52,633 nucleotides of DNA, from contig JAHEJC010000007.1 in the NCBI GenBank assembly GCA_024639065.1, positions 1 to 52,633 of the forward strand, written 5' to 3'. Origin of the DNA: Lewinellaceae bacterium. Its GTDB lineage: Bacteria > Bacteroidota > Bacteroidia > Chitinophagales > Saprospiraceae. The notes beneath the pieces were generated by a model. That model did no database searches. It had not been told where the DNA came from and was given only the letters and a program-made list of their open reading frames with translations. This document shows, one piece after another, positions 44,145-52,633 of the stretch. The position numbers and the translations under genes are program-made. Position 1 is the first letter of the stretch. Each line of letters begins with the position of its first letter.

Positions 44145-44261
44145 ATTACGAAAGATTTGGTATGATGAATTTTGCTTCTGGTATAGAAAATGCTGAACTA
44201 TCTCTGGTACTACTATTGAGCTTATTGAAAGGCGTCTCATTTTCACTATTTCTGATGACAT

Positions 44262-44581
44262 AAGAAATTCTACGATTTGAAGAAATCTTCCTAAATCAAT
44301 ACAAAAAAAGCAGTAAATCTAGAATTGAATGGTGCTGAATATCATAAAAAAACATGCTTTATAACATATTTTTTATTTCGTGATGACTTTCAATTAACTA
44401 ACCCATCTTTCAACCCAAAAATAATTATTCAATGGCTAATAGGGTTTGAAGATTACTTTTAAGTCGCTTCTTTAAATCAACAACCTATTTGGGGGCCAAA
44501 TTAATAGTAAGTTGTACCCTTATATAAAATAATAATATGGCTAGAATTTTAAGCTAAATGGAAGCCGGTCAGTTGTCTCAC
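44262..44581. other. Intergenic region, nothing recognised
   Basis: About 320 bp, strongly AT-rich, between the peroxidase start and the end of the Crp/Fnr gene. Short frames on both strands match no family. The stretch TTTGGGGGCCAAA near 44490 is palindromic but has no T run. Confidence 0.4.
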
Positions 44582-45370
44582 TTATCCGATCAGGCTTATT
44601 TTTCGAAGCTCTGGTAAATTTAGAATTTCTATTTGCCTTCCATCCACTTCTACCAATTCAGATTTGACAAACTCAGATAGCGTTCTGATTGCATTGGCCG
44701 TACTCATGTTGGATAGAGCACCCAGATCACTTCTCTTCAAGTTTACACTGAGTGATTGACTCCCTGGCGAAACACCATAGGTTTCATTTACATAAAGTAA
44801 AGCATCAGCTAACCTAGCCCTCATATGTTTTTGGGTAATATTGGCCATGCGCTGATTGGCATTTACCAGTTCGAATGCCAGATACTTAATTATTTTTGAA
44901 GCTAGGGAAAGGTTATTTTTGACGACGTTTAGAAAATCATGCTCTGGAATACAACAGACTACCGTATCTTCCAGCACAATAGCTGAAGAAGTATGCACGT
45001 CCTCGTTCAATAAGTCACTAAATCCCAGAAATTCTCCCGGTTTTTTCAAACTCATTATTTGTTCACTCCCATTGATATTGTCTTTTATGATTTTGACTTT
45101 ACCTTTAGACAAACACAAAAGCCCGGCCGGCCTGGCTCCTTGTTTATAAATAGGTTCCCCTGATTTATATTGTATTACGGATCTTTGTTCATTTAGAACA
45201 GATAAATCCTTTTCATTTAAATCCTTGAAGAGTGAAAGTTTTTTAATCAGACAAGTTGAGCAACTCGAACCTGAAACCAGATGTCCCTCAGAATTAATAG
45301 GACACAAATCCAAATTACTCTTTTTGATACTTTGATTTGATAAGATGTTGTGTGGTTCTGGACTTCTCAT
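44582..45370 (-). CDS. Crp/Fnr family transcriptional regulator with N-terminal cysteine cluster
   Basis: A 262-residue regulator. The first 45 residues contain Cys23, Cys37 and Cys40 (SSCSTCLIKKLSLF), a layout found in many Bacteroidota Crp/Fnr proteins in which 'CxxCxxr...LF' may hold an iron-sulfur cluster as in FNR. The cyclic-nucleotide-type barrel follows (GEPIYKQGARPAGLLCLSKG, GEFLGFSDLL), then the dimer helix and a winged helix with recognition part RSDLGALSNMSTANAIRTLS. Oxygen or redox sensing is a fair inference. It is divergent from the ribonucleotide reductase gene with 237 bp between their starts, so it may regulate that oxygen-tolerant enzyme. Confidence 0.85.
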   Translation of the reverse strand: MRSPEPHNILSNQSIKKSNLDLCPINSEGHLVSGSSCSTCLIKKLSLFKDLNEKDLSVLNEQRSVIQYKSGEPIYKQGARPAGLLCLSKGKVKIIKDNINGSEQIMSLKKPGEFLGFSDLLNEDVHTSSAIVLEDTVVCCIPEHDFLNVVKNNLSLASKIIKYLAFELVNANQRMANITQKHMRARLADALLYVNETYGVSPGSQSLSVNLKRSDLGALSNMSTANAIRTLSEFVKSELVEVDGRQIEILNLPELRKISLIG

Positions 45371-45379
45371 TTCTTATTA

Positions 45380-45387
45380 CAAAAATA
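45380..45387 (-). promoter_or_regulatory. -7 box TATTTTTG for the Crp/Fnr gene
   Basis: Minus-strand TATTTTTG matches TAnnTTTG and ends 10 bp before the ATG at 45370, so the message is almost leaderless. Confidence 0.5.
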
Positions 45388-45467
45388 CAAAATTGTAAAA
45401 AATAATATTCTTGTTTGATGTCAAAAAAAAAGAGGAATTCAATCCACAAAAAAATACGTTATACTAT

Positions 45468-45475
45468 TAGTTTTG
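45468..45475 (+). promoter_or_regulatory. -7 box TAGTTTTG for the ribonucleotide reductase gene
   Basis: An exact TAnnTTTG match that would start the message near 45482 and give a leader of about 125 nt before the ATG at 45608. The leader is AT-rich, without a B12-box or other riboswitch element I can identify. Confidence 0.45.
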
Positions 45476-45607
45476 CCTGAAAGTAAAAAAAAAGTCATAT
45501 AATAGTTTTTTATTATATAAAGTTACAGTAAATTACGCCAATTCAAATTTTATTGCTTGCTAATCTGAAATTTGAGTTTTTTTTATATAATAAACCAACA
45601 AATTATA

Positions 45608-48199
45608 ATGTCAGTCAAAACACCTACCGTATCTGTGAACCTGGAGAAAAAAAATACAATAAATAATTTTTCGCCAAAAGAAGCCTTGCGTATAGCCACA
45701 GAATATTTCGATGGTGACGAACTTGCCGGATCGGTATGGTTAAATAAATATGCACTTAAAGATTCGCTGGGCAATATTTATGAAACCTCTCCGGCAATGA
45801 TGCATCATCGAATAGCCAAAGAATTAGCCAGAATCGAAAACAAATACCCAAATGGTCTTTCAGAAGATTTGATTTTCTCTTTACTGGATAAGTTTAAATA
45901 TTTAATTCCCCAAGGCGGTCCAATGTCCGGGATTGGAAATAATTTTCAGGCCTCTTCCCTCTCTAATTGTTTTGTTGTGGGAAACGAGTTTGATTCTTAT
46001 TCCGGAATCATAAAAGTAGACGAAGAGCAGGCTCAGCTTATGAAACGGAGAGGTGGCGTGGGTCATGATCTTTCACACATCCGGCCAAAAGGTAGTCCGG
46101 TAATGAACAGTGCTTTAACATCCACAGGATTGGTTCCGTTTATGGAGCGATATTCTAATTGTACGCGTGAAGTGGCGCAGGATGGACGCAGAGGTGCTCT
46201 GATGCTTACGGTTTCAATAAAACATCCCGATGCTGAAGATTTTATCGATGCCAAAGTTGATAATGGAAAAGTAACCGGTGCGAATGTATCGGTCAAAATA
46301 GATGATGCCTTTATGAAAGCTGCCATTCATAAGAAATCTTATAAGCAACAGTTTCCCGTAGAGAGCAAAAATCCAAATACAAGCAAGAAGATCGATGCAG
46401 AGCAATTGTGGCACAAAATTACCTACAATGCTTGGAAATCAGCTGAACCGGGGGTATTATTTTGGGACACAATTATCCGAGAATCGGTTCCAGACTGTTA
46501 TGCTGATCTCGGTTATAAAACCATTTCCACAAATCCTTGTGGTGAGATTCCATTATGCGCTTATGATTCCTGTCGTCTTTTAGCTTTGAATTTGTATGGT
46601 TTTGTGGAAAACCCTTTCACCCCCAAAGCTGAATTCAATTTTGACAAATTTAAACAATATGCTGGATATGCCCATCGCCTGATGGATGATATCCTGGATT
46701 TGGAACTAGAGAAAATTGATGAGATTCTAAATAAAATTGAAGCAGATCCTGAACCAGATCATATTAAGGCTACCGAAAAAGATCTTTGGCTAAAAATAAG
46801 AAAGACCTGTGTTGAAGGCAGACGTACCGGTATTGGAATCACCGCAGAAGGCGATATGTTGGCAAGCCTTGGACTGAAGTATGGTACGCCTAAAGCTACT
46901 GATTTTGCTACCAAAGTGCATAAAATATTAGCCTTAAGTGTTTACAGGAACTCGGTTCAATTAGCTAGAGAAAGAGGTGCATTCCCCATTTATGATCCGG
47001 AAAGAGAAAAAGATAATCCATTTATTTTACGTCTTAAAGAAGCTGCTCCTGATCTCTATGAAGACATGGTACGATATGGTCGCCGGAATATTGCTATGCT
47101 GACCATTGCACCCACTGGAACAACCAGCTTGATGACTCAAACCAGTTCCGGAATTGAGCCCGTATTTTTAATTAATTATAAAAGACGGCGTAAAGTAAAT
47201 CCAAATGATCAGGATGTAAAAGTGAGTTTTGTGGATGAAGTTGGTGATGCTTGGGAAGAGTATTTTGTATTCCACCATAAATTCAAGGATTGGTTGGTCA
47301 ACAATAATTACGATCTAGATGAAGTAACCCAAATGAATGAAAATTCACTGCAAGAGATCATTAAAAAATCTCCTTATTACCAAGCTACAGCCAATGAAAT
47401 CGATTGGGTAGGCAAAGTTAAAATGCAAGGTGCTATTCAAAAATGGGTGGATCATTCGATCAGTGTGACCGTTAATATACCCAATGATGCTTCAGTGGAA
47501 CTTGTAAGAAATATTTATAATACGGCCTGGAAAGCTGGTTGCAAGGGATGCACTATATACAGGGATGGTTCTCGAACAGGCGTCCTGGTTTCCAAAGATA
47601 ACGCCAGCAAAACGAATGTCCGAAATAATGTTTTTGAACTGCAGGATTCGACCCCACCTAAAAGACCTAAGCGATTGGTTGCGTCAGTAGTCCGATTTAA
47701 GAATAATCATGAAGATTGGATAGCTGTGATAGGAATACTGAAAGACAAACCCTATGAAATATTTAGCGGAAAAGCAGAAGATACCTTTCGGTTACCAGAT
47801 TACGTCTCCAAGGGTTGGATAATCAAAAGTTTTGATGATGTCAACAATTGCAACCGCTATGATTTTCAGTTTTTAGATCGGGATGGATATAAAGTTACCA
47901 TAGAAGGTTTATCCCGATCCTTCGATAAGGAATATTGGAATTATGCTAAACTAATTTCAGGTGTATTGCGCCATGGTATGCCCTTGAATTATATCGTGAA
48001 TCTAATCACCGGATTGAACTTGGATGAGCAAAATATTAATACCTGGAAAAAAGGCATTGTAAGGGCGTTGAAAATGTTTATTCCCGACGGTACCAGAGTG
48101 GTTAAAAAGGCTTGCCCCGGTTGTAAGGATCCTGATGGGCTTATCTATGAAGAAGGTTGTCTGTTATGCAGAAGCTGTGGCTATTCGGAGTGTGGGTAA
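45608..48199 (+). CDS. nrdJ: Adenosylcobalamin-dependent (class II) ribonucleotide reductase
   Basis: An 863-residue class II reductase that makes deoxynucleotides without oxygen, using adenosylcobalamin to start the radical. The first redox Cys is Cys121 (SSLSNCFVVG); STNPCGEIPLCAYDSC contains the Asn, catalytic thiyl Cys and Glu; MLTIAPTGTTSLMTQTSSGI is the substrate loop; CKGCTIYRDGSRTG ends the barrel. The C-terminal section (RPKRLVASVVRFKN onward) ends with CPGCKDPDG, CLLCRSCGYSEC, a cysteine-rich tail that should reduce the active site. From the ATG at 45608 the first residues are MSVKTPTV; the frame from 45572 adds a poly-Ile/Tyr string and is unlikely. Cobalamin must be made or imported; no such genes are here. 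Confidence 0.93.
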   Translation: MSVKTPTVSVNLEKKNTINNFSPKEALRIATEYFDGDELAGSVWLNKYALKDSLGNIYETSPAMMHHRIAKELARIENKYPNGLSEDLIFSLLDKFKYLIPQGGPMSGIGNNFQASSLSNCFVVGNEFDSYSGIIKVDEEQAQLMKRRGGVGHDLSHIRPKGSPVMNSALTSTGLVPFMERYSNCTREVAQDGRRGALMLTVSIKHPDAEDFIDAKVDNGKVTGANVSVKIDDAFMKAAIHKKSYKQQFPVESKNPNTSKKIDAEQLWHKITYNAWKSAEPGVLFWDTIIRESVPDCYADLGYKTISTNPCGEIPLCAYDSCRLLALNLYGFVENPFTPKAEFNFDKFKQYAGYAHRLMDDILDLELEKIDEILNKIEADPEPDHIKATEKDLWLKIRKTCVEGRRTGIGITAEGDMLASLGLKYGTPKATDFATKVHKILALSVYRNSVQLARERGAFPIYDPEREKDNPFILRLKEAAPDLYEDMVRYGRRNIAMLTIAPTGTTSLMTQTSSGIEPVFLINYKRRRKVNPNDQDVKVSFVDEVGDAWEEYFVFHHKFKDWLVNNNYDLDEVTQMNENSLQEIIKKSPYYQATANEIDWVGKVKMQGAIQKWVDHSISVTVNIPNDASVELVRNIYNTAWKAGCKGCTIYRDGSRTGVLVSKDNASKTNVRNNVFELQDSTPPKRPKRLVASVVRFKNNHEDWIAVIGILKDKPYEIFSGKAEDTFRLPDYVSKGWIIKSFDDVNNCNRYDFQFLDRDGYKVTIEGLSRSFDKEYWNYAKLISGVLRHGMPLNYIVNLITGLNLDEQNINTWKKGIVRALKMFIPDGTRVVKKACPGCKDPDGLIYEEGCLLCRSCGYSECG

Positions 48200-48588
48200 T
48201 GTGTGTTCAACCTTGTTGTGTACTTTACAATTTCTAATGGTCATGGTGGTTACGACAATGCATGATTACTGGCAACGGTAGAAAGTAAATTGCCAGAAAC
48301 ATTCTTGGCCTTTCTTTATATTTCCAATCAGTTTCTAAACTATCCAATGTTCTTGTGTAATTCGTCTGGATTAATATCCCCTTAATGAAGATTTCAATGG
48401 TTGTGGTTTACCCAATCCTTTGAATGAATTTTTAGTTATTCACTTAATGCTGCTTTGTCCAATTATCTTCTAATAAATGCATAGATTTATTCAAAATGTC
48501 AACCTGATTAATGAAAGGCTTCTTACGTGGTTTTAGCGATATGTTCGCTATATTTATAGGTAATCAATCACCCTAATGCGAATCAATC
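48200..48588. other. Intergenic region with one inverted repeat
   Basis: About 390 bp. The only structure is CTGGCAA/TTGCCAG (48269-48275 and 48290-48296, 14-nt loop), which could end the nrdJ transcript, although no T run follows. No gene or promoter was recognised. Confidence 0.4.
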
Positions 48589-51393
48589 ATGAAACACCTT
48601 TCAAGAACCAATTTTTTGTTTCTGTCTTTCCCACTTTCTATGCTATTCCCAAATTTCTGTTTCGCTCAAAAAGCGATTTCATTTAATCAAGCGGGTCAGT
48701 ATTTAGAAGTAGATCATCATAATGATTTGTCTCCCGCTGTTTTCACCTTTGAGTTTTGGATACGCGTGGATGAACTAGGCGACCCCAATGCTGCTGGCGG
48801 AGAACAAACTATCGTTGATAAAAGAGGCAATGATTCCGGATTTAATATTAGACTGGCGGGGAACGCTTTCCCACTACCTATTTTCGCTTTTTACCAAGAT
48901 GAAGCTGTAGGTTCTTCAGACTTAATTAGAAAAAACATCTGGCACTTCATTTCAATAGTCCAAAGTGAGACTGAACTACTTATCTATGTTGATGGCCAGT
49001 TATCCGAATCCACACCAAACTCTAATTATCGCGGAGATTCCGAAGCACCACTCAGAATTGGAGAGTTTTTAGGTTACCCGGGTGCCTATTTGGGACTTCG
49101 AGGAGCAATCGATGGGTTGAGAATTTGGAATAAAGCGTTAACAACCCAAGATATTATCAGCGGTATGCATCAAGAATTAACCGGTAATGAAACGGATCTG
49201 ATTGCATCCTGGGATTTCGATTCCAAAAGCGGCAACCGAATATTGAATCAAACCAAAAACAACCATCATGCTGAAATACATGGAAATGCATCATTGATCG
49301 ATTCGGATGCTCCCATAGGGTTCATCCCACCTAAACCGCTAACCAGTGTAAGGGTAATTGGTGAAAAAAATCACCTGGCCATCGAATGGGAACCTGACAG
49401 TCTCCTAAAATCTGTGCACATATTCAGATCTGAAGAGGCCAATTTTATCCCGAAAATGAGTAATCTCATAACCATTGCCGATGGATTCACAGGTTTATAT
49501 TTGGATACATTGGTGGAGGAAAATGAATCTTATTACTATTCCACCAAAGTAGAAAATGAATCCGGACACCTAAGTCAATCCAGTTCGGTAAGTGTATCCC
49601 GAATGCGCGGTGATTTTGATGATTATTGGACGGGTACTTATTATTATCCTTGGTATGGTCCCAGCCAAGGAGGCCATTCATGGAATAGTCAGTACGTAAG
49701 AGATCTGATGGTGCCACGTCAACCGCCCTTATTAGGACATTATTCAAGCCGGGATACCAGTGTCATTCAAACTCATTTAGACTGGATGACCGCCTACGGT
49801 ATTGACTTTTTAGTAAGTAGTTGGTGGGGCCAAAGTTCTTGGGAAGATGTGACCCTTGCCAATAATATGCTGGCGGAAATTGAGGAAACCGACATTCAGT
49901 TTTCTGTTTACTATGAAAGTGCAATTCATGGTATAGAAAATGGTGAAATCAAAATAACCGAAAATAAAAAAGCGGAAATAATAGAAAACTTCAACTACCT
50001 CGCAGCGCACTACTTTGACCATCCTAACTATTTAAAAGTAAATGGGCGGCCAATAGTTTTCATCTATCTTTCAGCTATCTATACGGGTTTATACAAAGAA
50101 GCCTTTACTCAAGCCAGACAAGAACTTTTAATGAAAGGATATGACATTTACTTGATAGGCGACGAAGTTGGCTTTGAAGCTCCCGATCCTGATCATATGG
50201 ATTTTCTGGATGCCATTTCTCCTTATATTCTTTTTGGATTGGATAGACATAATGGCTATCCTGCGGATACTGACTACTTCTCAGATCTAACTACGGCTAT
50301 GGCTGACTGGGAAAGGATTGCAAAACCAACCGATATAAAAATAATTCCGAATGTATTTCCAGGATTTAACAATCGTGAGCTGGGTGGGGATACCTATGCA
50401 CACCCCAGACGCACTGCTGCGCACAGAAATACTCAATCGACTCTCACGGATTATATACGCGTCGCCAGACCCTACGTGGATCAGGATTTAAAAATGATTA
50501 TGATAACGAGTTGGAATGAATGGCATGAAGATTCACAATTGGAACCGGTAATAGTAACTGAGCCCACTTCAATGGATATTTCATCTTCAGGAATGCGTTA
50601 TACGACTGGCTACAGTTATGAAGGTTATGGCTTCAAGCCTTTGGAAGTCATTCGCAATTTATTGACCGATCAATCATGCAAATTGACCACTAATCTTCTA
50701 TTCACTGAACAACAATGTTCCAATATAACAGATGGAATCGCCAGGGCTGATGTACGAGGGGGCGTCGTCCCAGTTTCCTATCGTTGGTCCAACCAAGACA
50801 CTACCAAACAAATTGATGGATTGAACCCTGGATCTTATAGATTGACTGTGTCAGACGGGGCAGGATGTGTGCATGAGCAGTTATTTGAAATCATGACCTT
50901 GCCAGTTCCTTCCGTTACCCTGGACTCAGTGATTAATTTGGTCGATGATCTAATGGGATCTATTTACGTAACGGCTACAGGCGGAACTAAGCCATATGCA
51001 TATAGCTGGCTTTTTGAAGGCTCCCAAATATCCATAGAACAAACGCCTCAAATCGAACTACCAGGAAACTACAGCTTGCAGATTACCGATGCCAATGGTT
51101 GTAAAACCACTTTGGATAGTATTGAAGTAAGTACCCTGACGGCTTCAAGTAATATCGGAGCAGATCAAATTAATCTATTTCCAAACCCACTACGAAATAC
51201 TCTTTTTATCCTGATGGAAGATATGCCTTTTTCACCAATCAAATTGAAAATAATAGACCTTCAAGGTAAGATTCACTATTGGCAACACGTCTACAATAAA
51301 TCAGTTGATATGTCCAATTTAAATAGTGGATTGTATCTCTGTGAAGTGCAAATTAATAACCGGTTGCTTAGACGAAAAATAATCAAGTTATAA
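48589..51393 (+). CDS. Secreted multidomain GH99-type glycosidase with LamG, SprB-like and T9SS domains
   Basis: A 934-residue protein. Signal peptide (LSFPLSMLFPNFCFAQ), then a concanavalin-like LamG3 domain at about 25-235 (FTFEFWIRVDEL, GAIDGLRIWNKALT), a fibronectin-like stretch (about 245-340), and a catalytic domain at about 345-700. That domain resembles GH99 endo-alpha-mannosidase: YYPWYGPSQGGHSW, the SSWWG loop, and ITSWNEWHEDSQLEPV, where the Glu residues correspond to the GH99 catalytic pair. Two SprB-like repeats follow (SDGAGCVHEQ; ITDANGCKTT), and a T9SS sorting domain closes the protein (INLFPNPLRNTLFI). The likely target is alpha-mannan, for example of yeast or algal origin. 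No polysaccharide utilisation locus (SusC/D pair) is next to it. Confidence 0.87.
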   Translation: MKHLSRTNFLFLSFPLSMLFPNFCFAQKAISFNQAGQYLEVDHHNDLSPAVFTFEFWIRVDELGDPNAAGGEQTIVDKRGNDSGFNIRLAGNAFPLPIFAFYQDEAVGSSDLIRKNIWHFISIVQSETELLIYVDGQLSESTPNSNYRGDSEAPLRIGEFLGYPGAYLGLRGAIDGLRIWNKALTTQDIISGMHQELTGNETDLIASWDFDSKSGNRILNQTKNNHHAEIHGNASLIDSDAPIGFIPPKPLTSVRVIGEKNHLAIEWEPDSLLKSVHIFRSEEANFIPKMSNLITIADGFTGLYLDTLVEENESYYYSTKVENESGHLSQSSSVSVSRMRGDFDDYWTGTYYYPWYGPSQGGHSWNSQYVRDLMVPRQPPLLGHYSSRDTSVIQTHLDWMTAYGIDFLVSSWWGQSSWEDVTLANNMLAEIEETDIQFSVYYESAIHGIENGEIKITENKKAEIIENFNYLAAHYFDHPNYLKVNGRPIVFIYLSAIYTGLYKEAFTQARQELLMKGYDIYLIGDEVGFEAPDPDHMDFLDAISPYILFGLDRHNGYPADTDYFSDLTTAMADWERIAKPTDIKIIPNVFPGFNNRELGGDTYAHPRRTAAHRNTQSTLTDYIRVARPYVDQDLKMIMITSWNEWHEDSQLEPVIVTEPTSMDISSSGMRYTTGYSYEGYGFKPLEVIRNLLTDQSCKLTTNLLFTEQQCSNITDGIARADVRGGVVPVSYRWSNQDTTKQIDGLNPGSYRLTVSDGAGCVHEQLFEIMTLPVPSVTLDSVINLVDDLMGSIYVTATGGTKPYAYSWLFEGSQISIEQTPQIELPGNYSLQITDANGCKTTLDSIEVSTLTASSNIGADQINLFPNPLRNTLFILMEDMPFSPIKLKIIDLQGKIHYWQHVYNKSVDMSNLNSGLYLCEVQINNRLLRRKIIKL

Positions 51394-51658
51394 TCGTGGA
51401 TTGGGTAAAAAGAAATTTGACTAGGCCATTACTTTTCTAAATACTCAACCGATCCATAAAGAATGTCTATTTTATTATTGGTTCACTGTATCTAAAAGCC
51501 CCTTACCCCAAGAAAGCAATGAAGTGCCTGTTAATATTTGCGCTAAAGGGTATAATCAAGTTTCGTATTTTTCAGGCACAAACCAAATCAACAAAAATTG
51601 AGTGGAGTAGTTGGCTGTTTATTAAAGCTTTTGATTATCAAGTTTTAACTTACTAGTT

Positions 51659-52513
51659 TCACAGCTTATATAAAATATCCATTATAAGGTGTGGCTTGGT
51701 GAATGGAATAAAATGATTTTCATTTTCTAAAATGATATACTCGACACCATTTTTAGGACCATGTTTTTTATAATATTCTATTGCACTGAACGGAACTAAA
51801 ACATCCTTGGTTCCTTGAATGAAATAGGTAGGTACATGAAGATCCTTCAATTTTGTTTCATTTTCTTTGAGTCCGCTATATAAACCGATCATTTCCTTTG
51901 AGCTGGCATTCCAAACCTCACTGAGTAGCATTGATACAATTTTTGTATCAGCCACTTTATTATACCATCTAGGTCGTTGAGCCTCCGGCTCCAGTGTACC
52001 AGCTACATAAATCAAGTTGGAGACTTTATCTGGATGATCTAGGGCCAACTGTTGGATAACGGCTGCTCCGTAAGAGTGGCCTACTAAAATAAAAGAACCT
52101 GGATATCGATCAAGAATGGGTGCTACTGCAATCGCTTGATTTTTCAAATCTTCCTGGAAAGCAATTTTAGTTTTGCCAAATCCTGGTCGGTCTACACTTA
52201 TTACAAAATATTTTTCAAGTAATATAGAATCTTGGAGAAATGGCATCCATGCATCCCATGATCCTGGCGAGCCATGTATTAGCAATATAGGTAGTTTGCT
52301 TTCGTCGTCACCTGAAGTTACATAATGAATAACGCCAAGTTCCGAGTTGAGTGTTAATGATTTAGCAGTTGGACTTCCTTCAATTAAAGAAGCGAATTTC
52401 TTTTCATGATTTAATTTCAAAACATTATTAAATACAATCCAGGACGAGACCAGGATTATAAATGCAACCAACGCTAACATTTTAAAGAAGAATTTCCATT
52501 TCTTCTTCCTCAC
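51659..52513 (-). CDS. Alpha/beta hydrolase with N-terminal membrane anchor
   Basis: A 284-residue hydrolase. Residues 12-30 (MLALVAFIILVSSWIVF) are a membrane anchor with a positive start (RKKKWK), so the enzyme domain lies outside the cytoplasm. PILLIHGSPGSWDAWMPFL gives the oxyanion-hole region, ILVGHSYGAAVI the nucleophile Ser, and YIILENENHFIPF the His; a catalytic Asp is in QGTKDVLVPF. The family includes esterases, epoxide hydrolases and haloperoxidases. The start is a GTG at 52513 that overlaps the last base of the aminotransferase stop (TAGTG), pointing to translational coupling. Confidence 0.82.
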   Translation of the reverse strand: MRKKKWKFFFKMLALVAFIILVSSWIVFNNVLKLNHEKKFASLIEGSPTAKSLTLNSELGVIHYVTSGDDESKLPILLIHGSPGSWDAWMPFLQDSILLEKYFVISVDRPGFGKTKIAFQEDLKNQAIAVAPILDRYPGSFILVGHSYGAAVIQQLALDHPDKVSNLIYVAGTLEPEAQRPRWYNKVADTKIVSMLLSEVWNASSKEMIGLYSGLKENETKLKDLHVPTYFIQGTKDVLVPFSAIEYYKKHGPKNGVEYIILENENHFIPFTKPHLIMDILYKL

Positions 52514-52633
52514 TAGTTAAAAGCAGCTATCGATTTATCAATAATATCGCAACAAGCGTGTAGTTGATCTTCGGTGATAACCAGCGGAGGTGCAAAACGA
52601 ATGATATTACCTTGAGTAGGTTTTGCTAATAAG
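52513..52633 (-). CDS. rocD: C-terminus of ornithine aminotransferase (class III), runs off the window
   Basis: The minus-strand frame entering at 52633 reads [20 protein letters not shown], then [19 protein letters not shown] and a TAG stop. This is the C-terminal end of ornithine-oxoacid aminotransferase: 'GlLAKPTh.n.[10 protein letters not shown].eql......i' is characteristic. Only about 40 residues are visible, so the identity rests on that segment. It lies immediately upstream of the alpha/beta hydrolase with a 1-bp stop/start overlap. Confidence 0.7.
   Translation of the reverse strand, partial: LLAKPTQGNIIRFAPPLVITEDQLHACCDIIDKSIAAFN

Noticed and set aside
45476-45607. Cobalamin riboswitch in the leader of the class II reductase gene
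   Set aside because: The 125-nt leader is AT-rich and lacks a recognisable B12 box and the needed stems.

Overview
The window is a chromosomal segment of a Bacteroidota bacterium, most plausibly from the Saprospiria/Cytophagia side of the phylum. Supporting signs: AT-rich DNA; -7 boxes of the phylum-specific form TAnnTTTG a short distance before many starts; the gliding protein GldC; three large secreted proteins ending in a type IX secretion (T9SS) sorting domain; a 3-coathanger-like C-terminal domain; SprB-like repeats; and many lipoproteins. I see no prophage, plasmid genes, CRISPR array or IS transposase. Most of the window is housekeeping and generalist carbon metabolism, with small patches of gene decay.

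Layout. 1-8.9 kb: a secreted M43 metalloprotease (its 5' end lies outside the window), a BetR-like regulator, a PD40 propeller lipoprotein, a small unknown protein, a HAD phosphatase, a degenerate 56-bp tandem repeat, a serine hydrolase lipoprotein and rimM. 8.9-14.6 kb: mnmA, a divergent TetR regulator, an acyl-CoA dehydrogenase and a biotin carboxylase. 14.6-15.1 kb: tRNA-Arg(CCT) overlapped by a GIY-YIG nuclease gene and followed by a 69-bp exact duplicate that carries two palindromic inserts; this is the most unusual locus here. 15.2-23 kb: a cupin, a two-subunit sodium:solute symporter (small subunit frameshifted), a beta-lactamase/VanX fusion, a dead VOC gene and acs, together suggesting uptake and activation of acetate or similar acids.

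23-31 kb: GNAT, esterase, ettA, a DUF983/rhodanese/sterol-desaturase operon, gldC, an NAD-binding protein, a possible small RNA ending in a strong terminator, TraB/GumN and Lrp. 31-35.5 kb: glutamate dehydrogenase directly behind ccmB-ccmC-ccmD, then a helix-turn-helix protein with a histone-like lysine tail. 35.5-38.3 kb: a small lipoprotein, a DJ-1 protein and a gene graveyard (AraC and BNR relics). 38.3-52.6 kb: a T9SS-exported alpha/beta hydrolase, queD, a tandem double heme peroxidase, a Crp/Fnr regulator, class II ribonucleotide reductase, a GH99-type multidomain glycosidase, a membrane-anchored hydrolase and the end of an ornithine aminotransferase.

Taken together the genes describe an aerobic, probably surface-associated heterotroph that secretes protease, glycosidase, peroxidase and esterase, and takes up small acids and amino acids. 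No clearly new multi-gene system was found. The best candidates for something undescribed are the tRNA/GIY-YIG duplication with its palindromic inserts, the lysine-tailed HTH protein and the beta-lactamase/VanX fusion.
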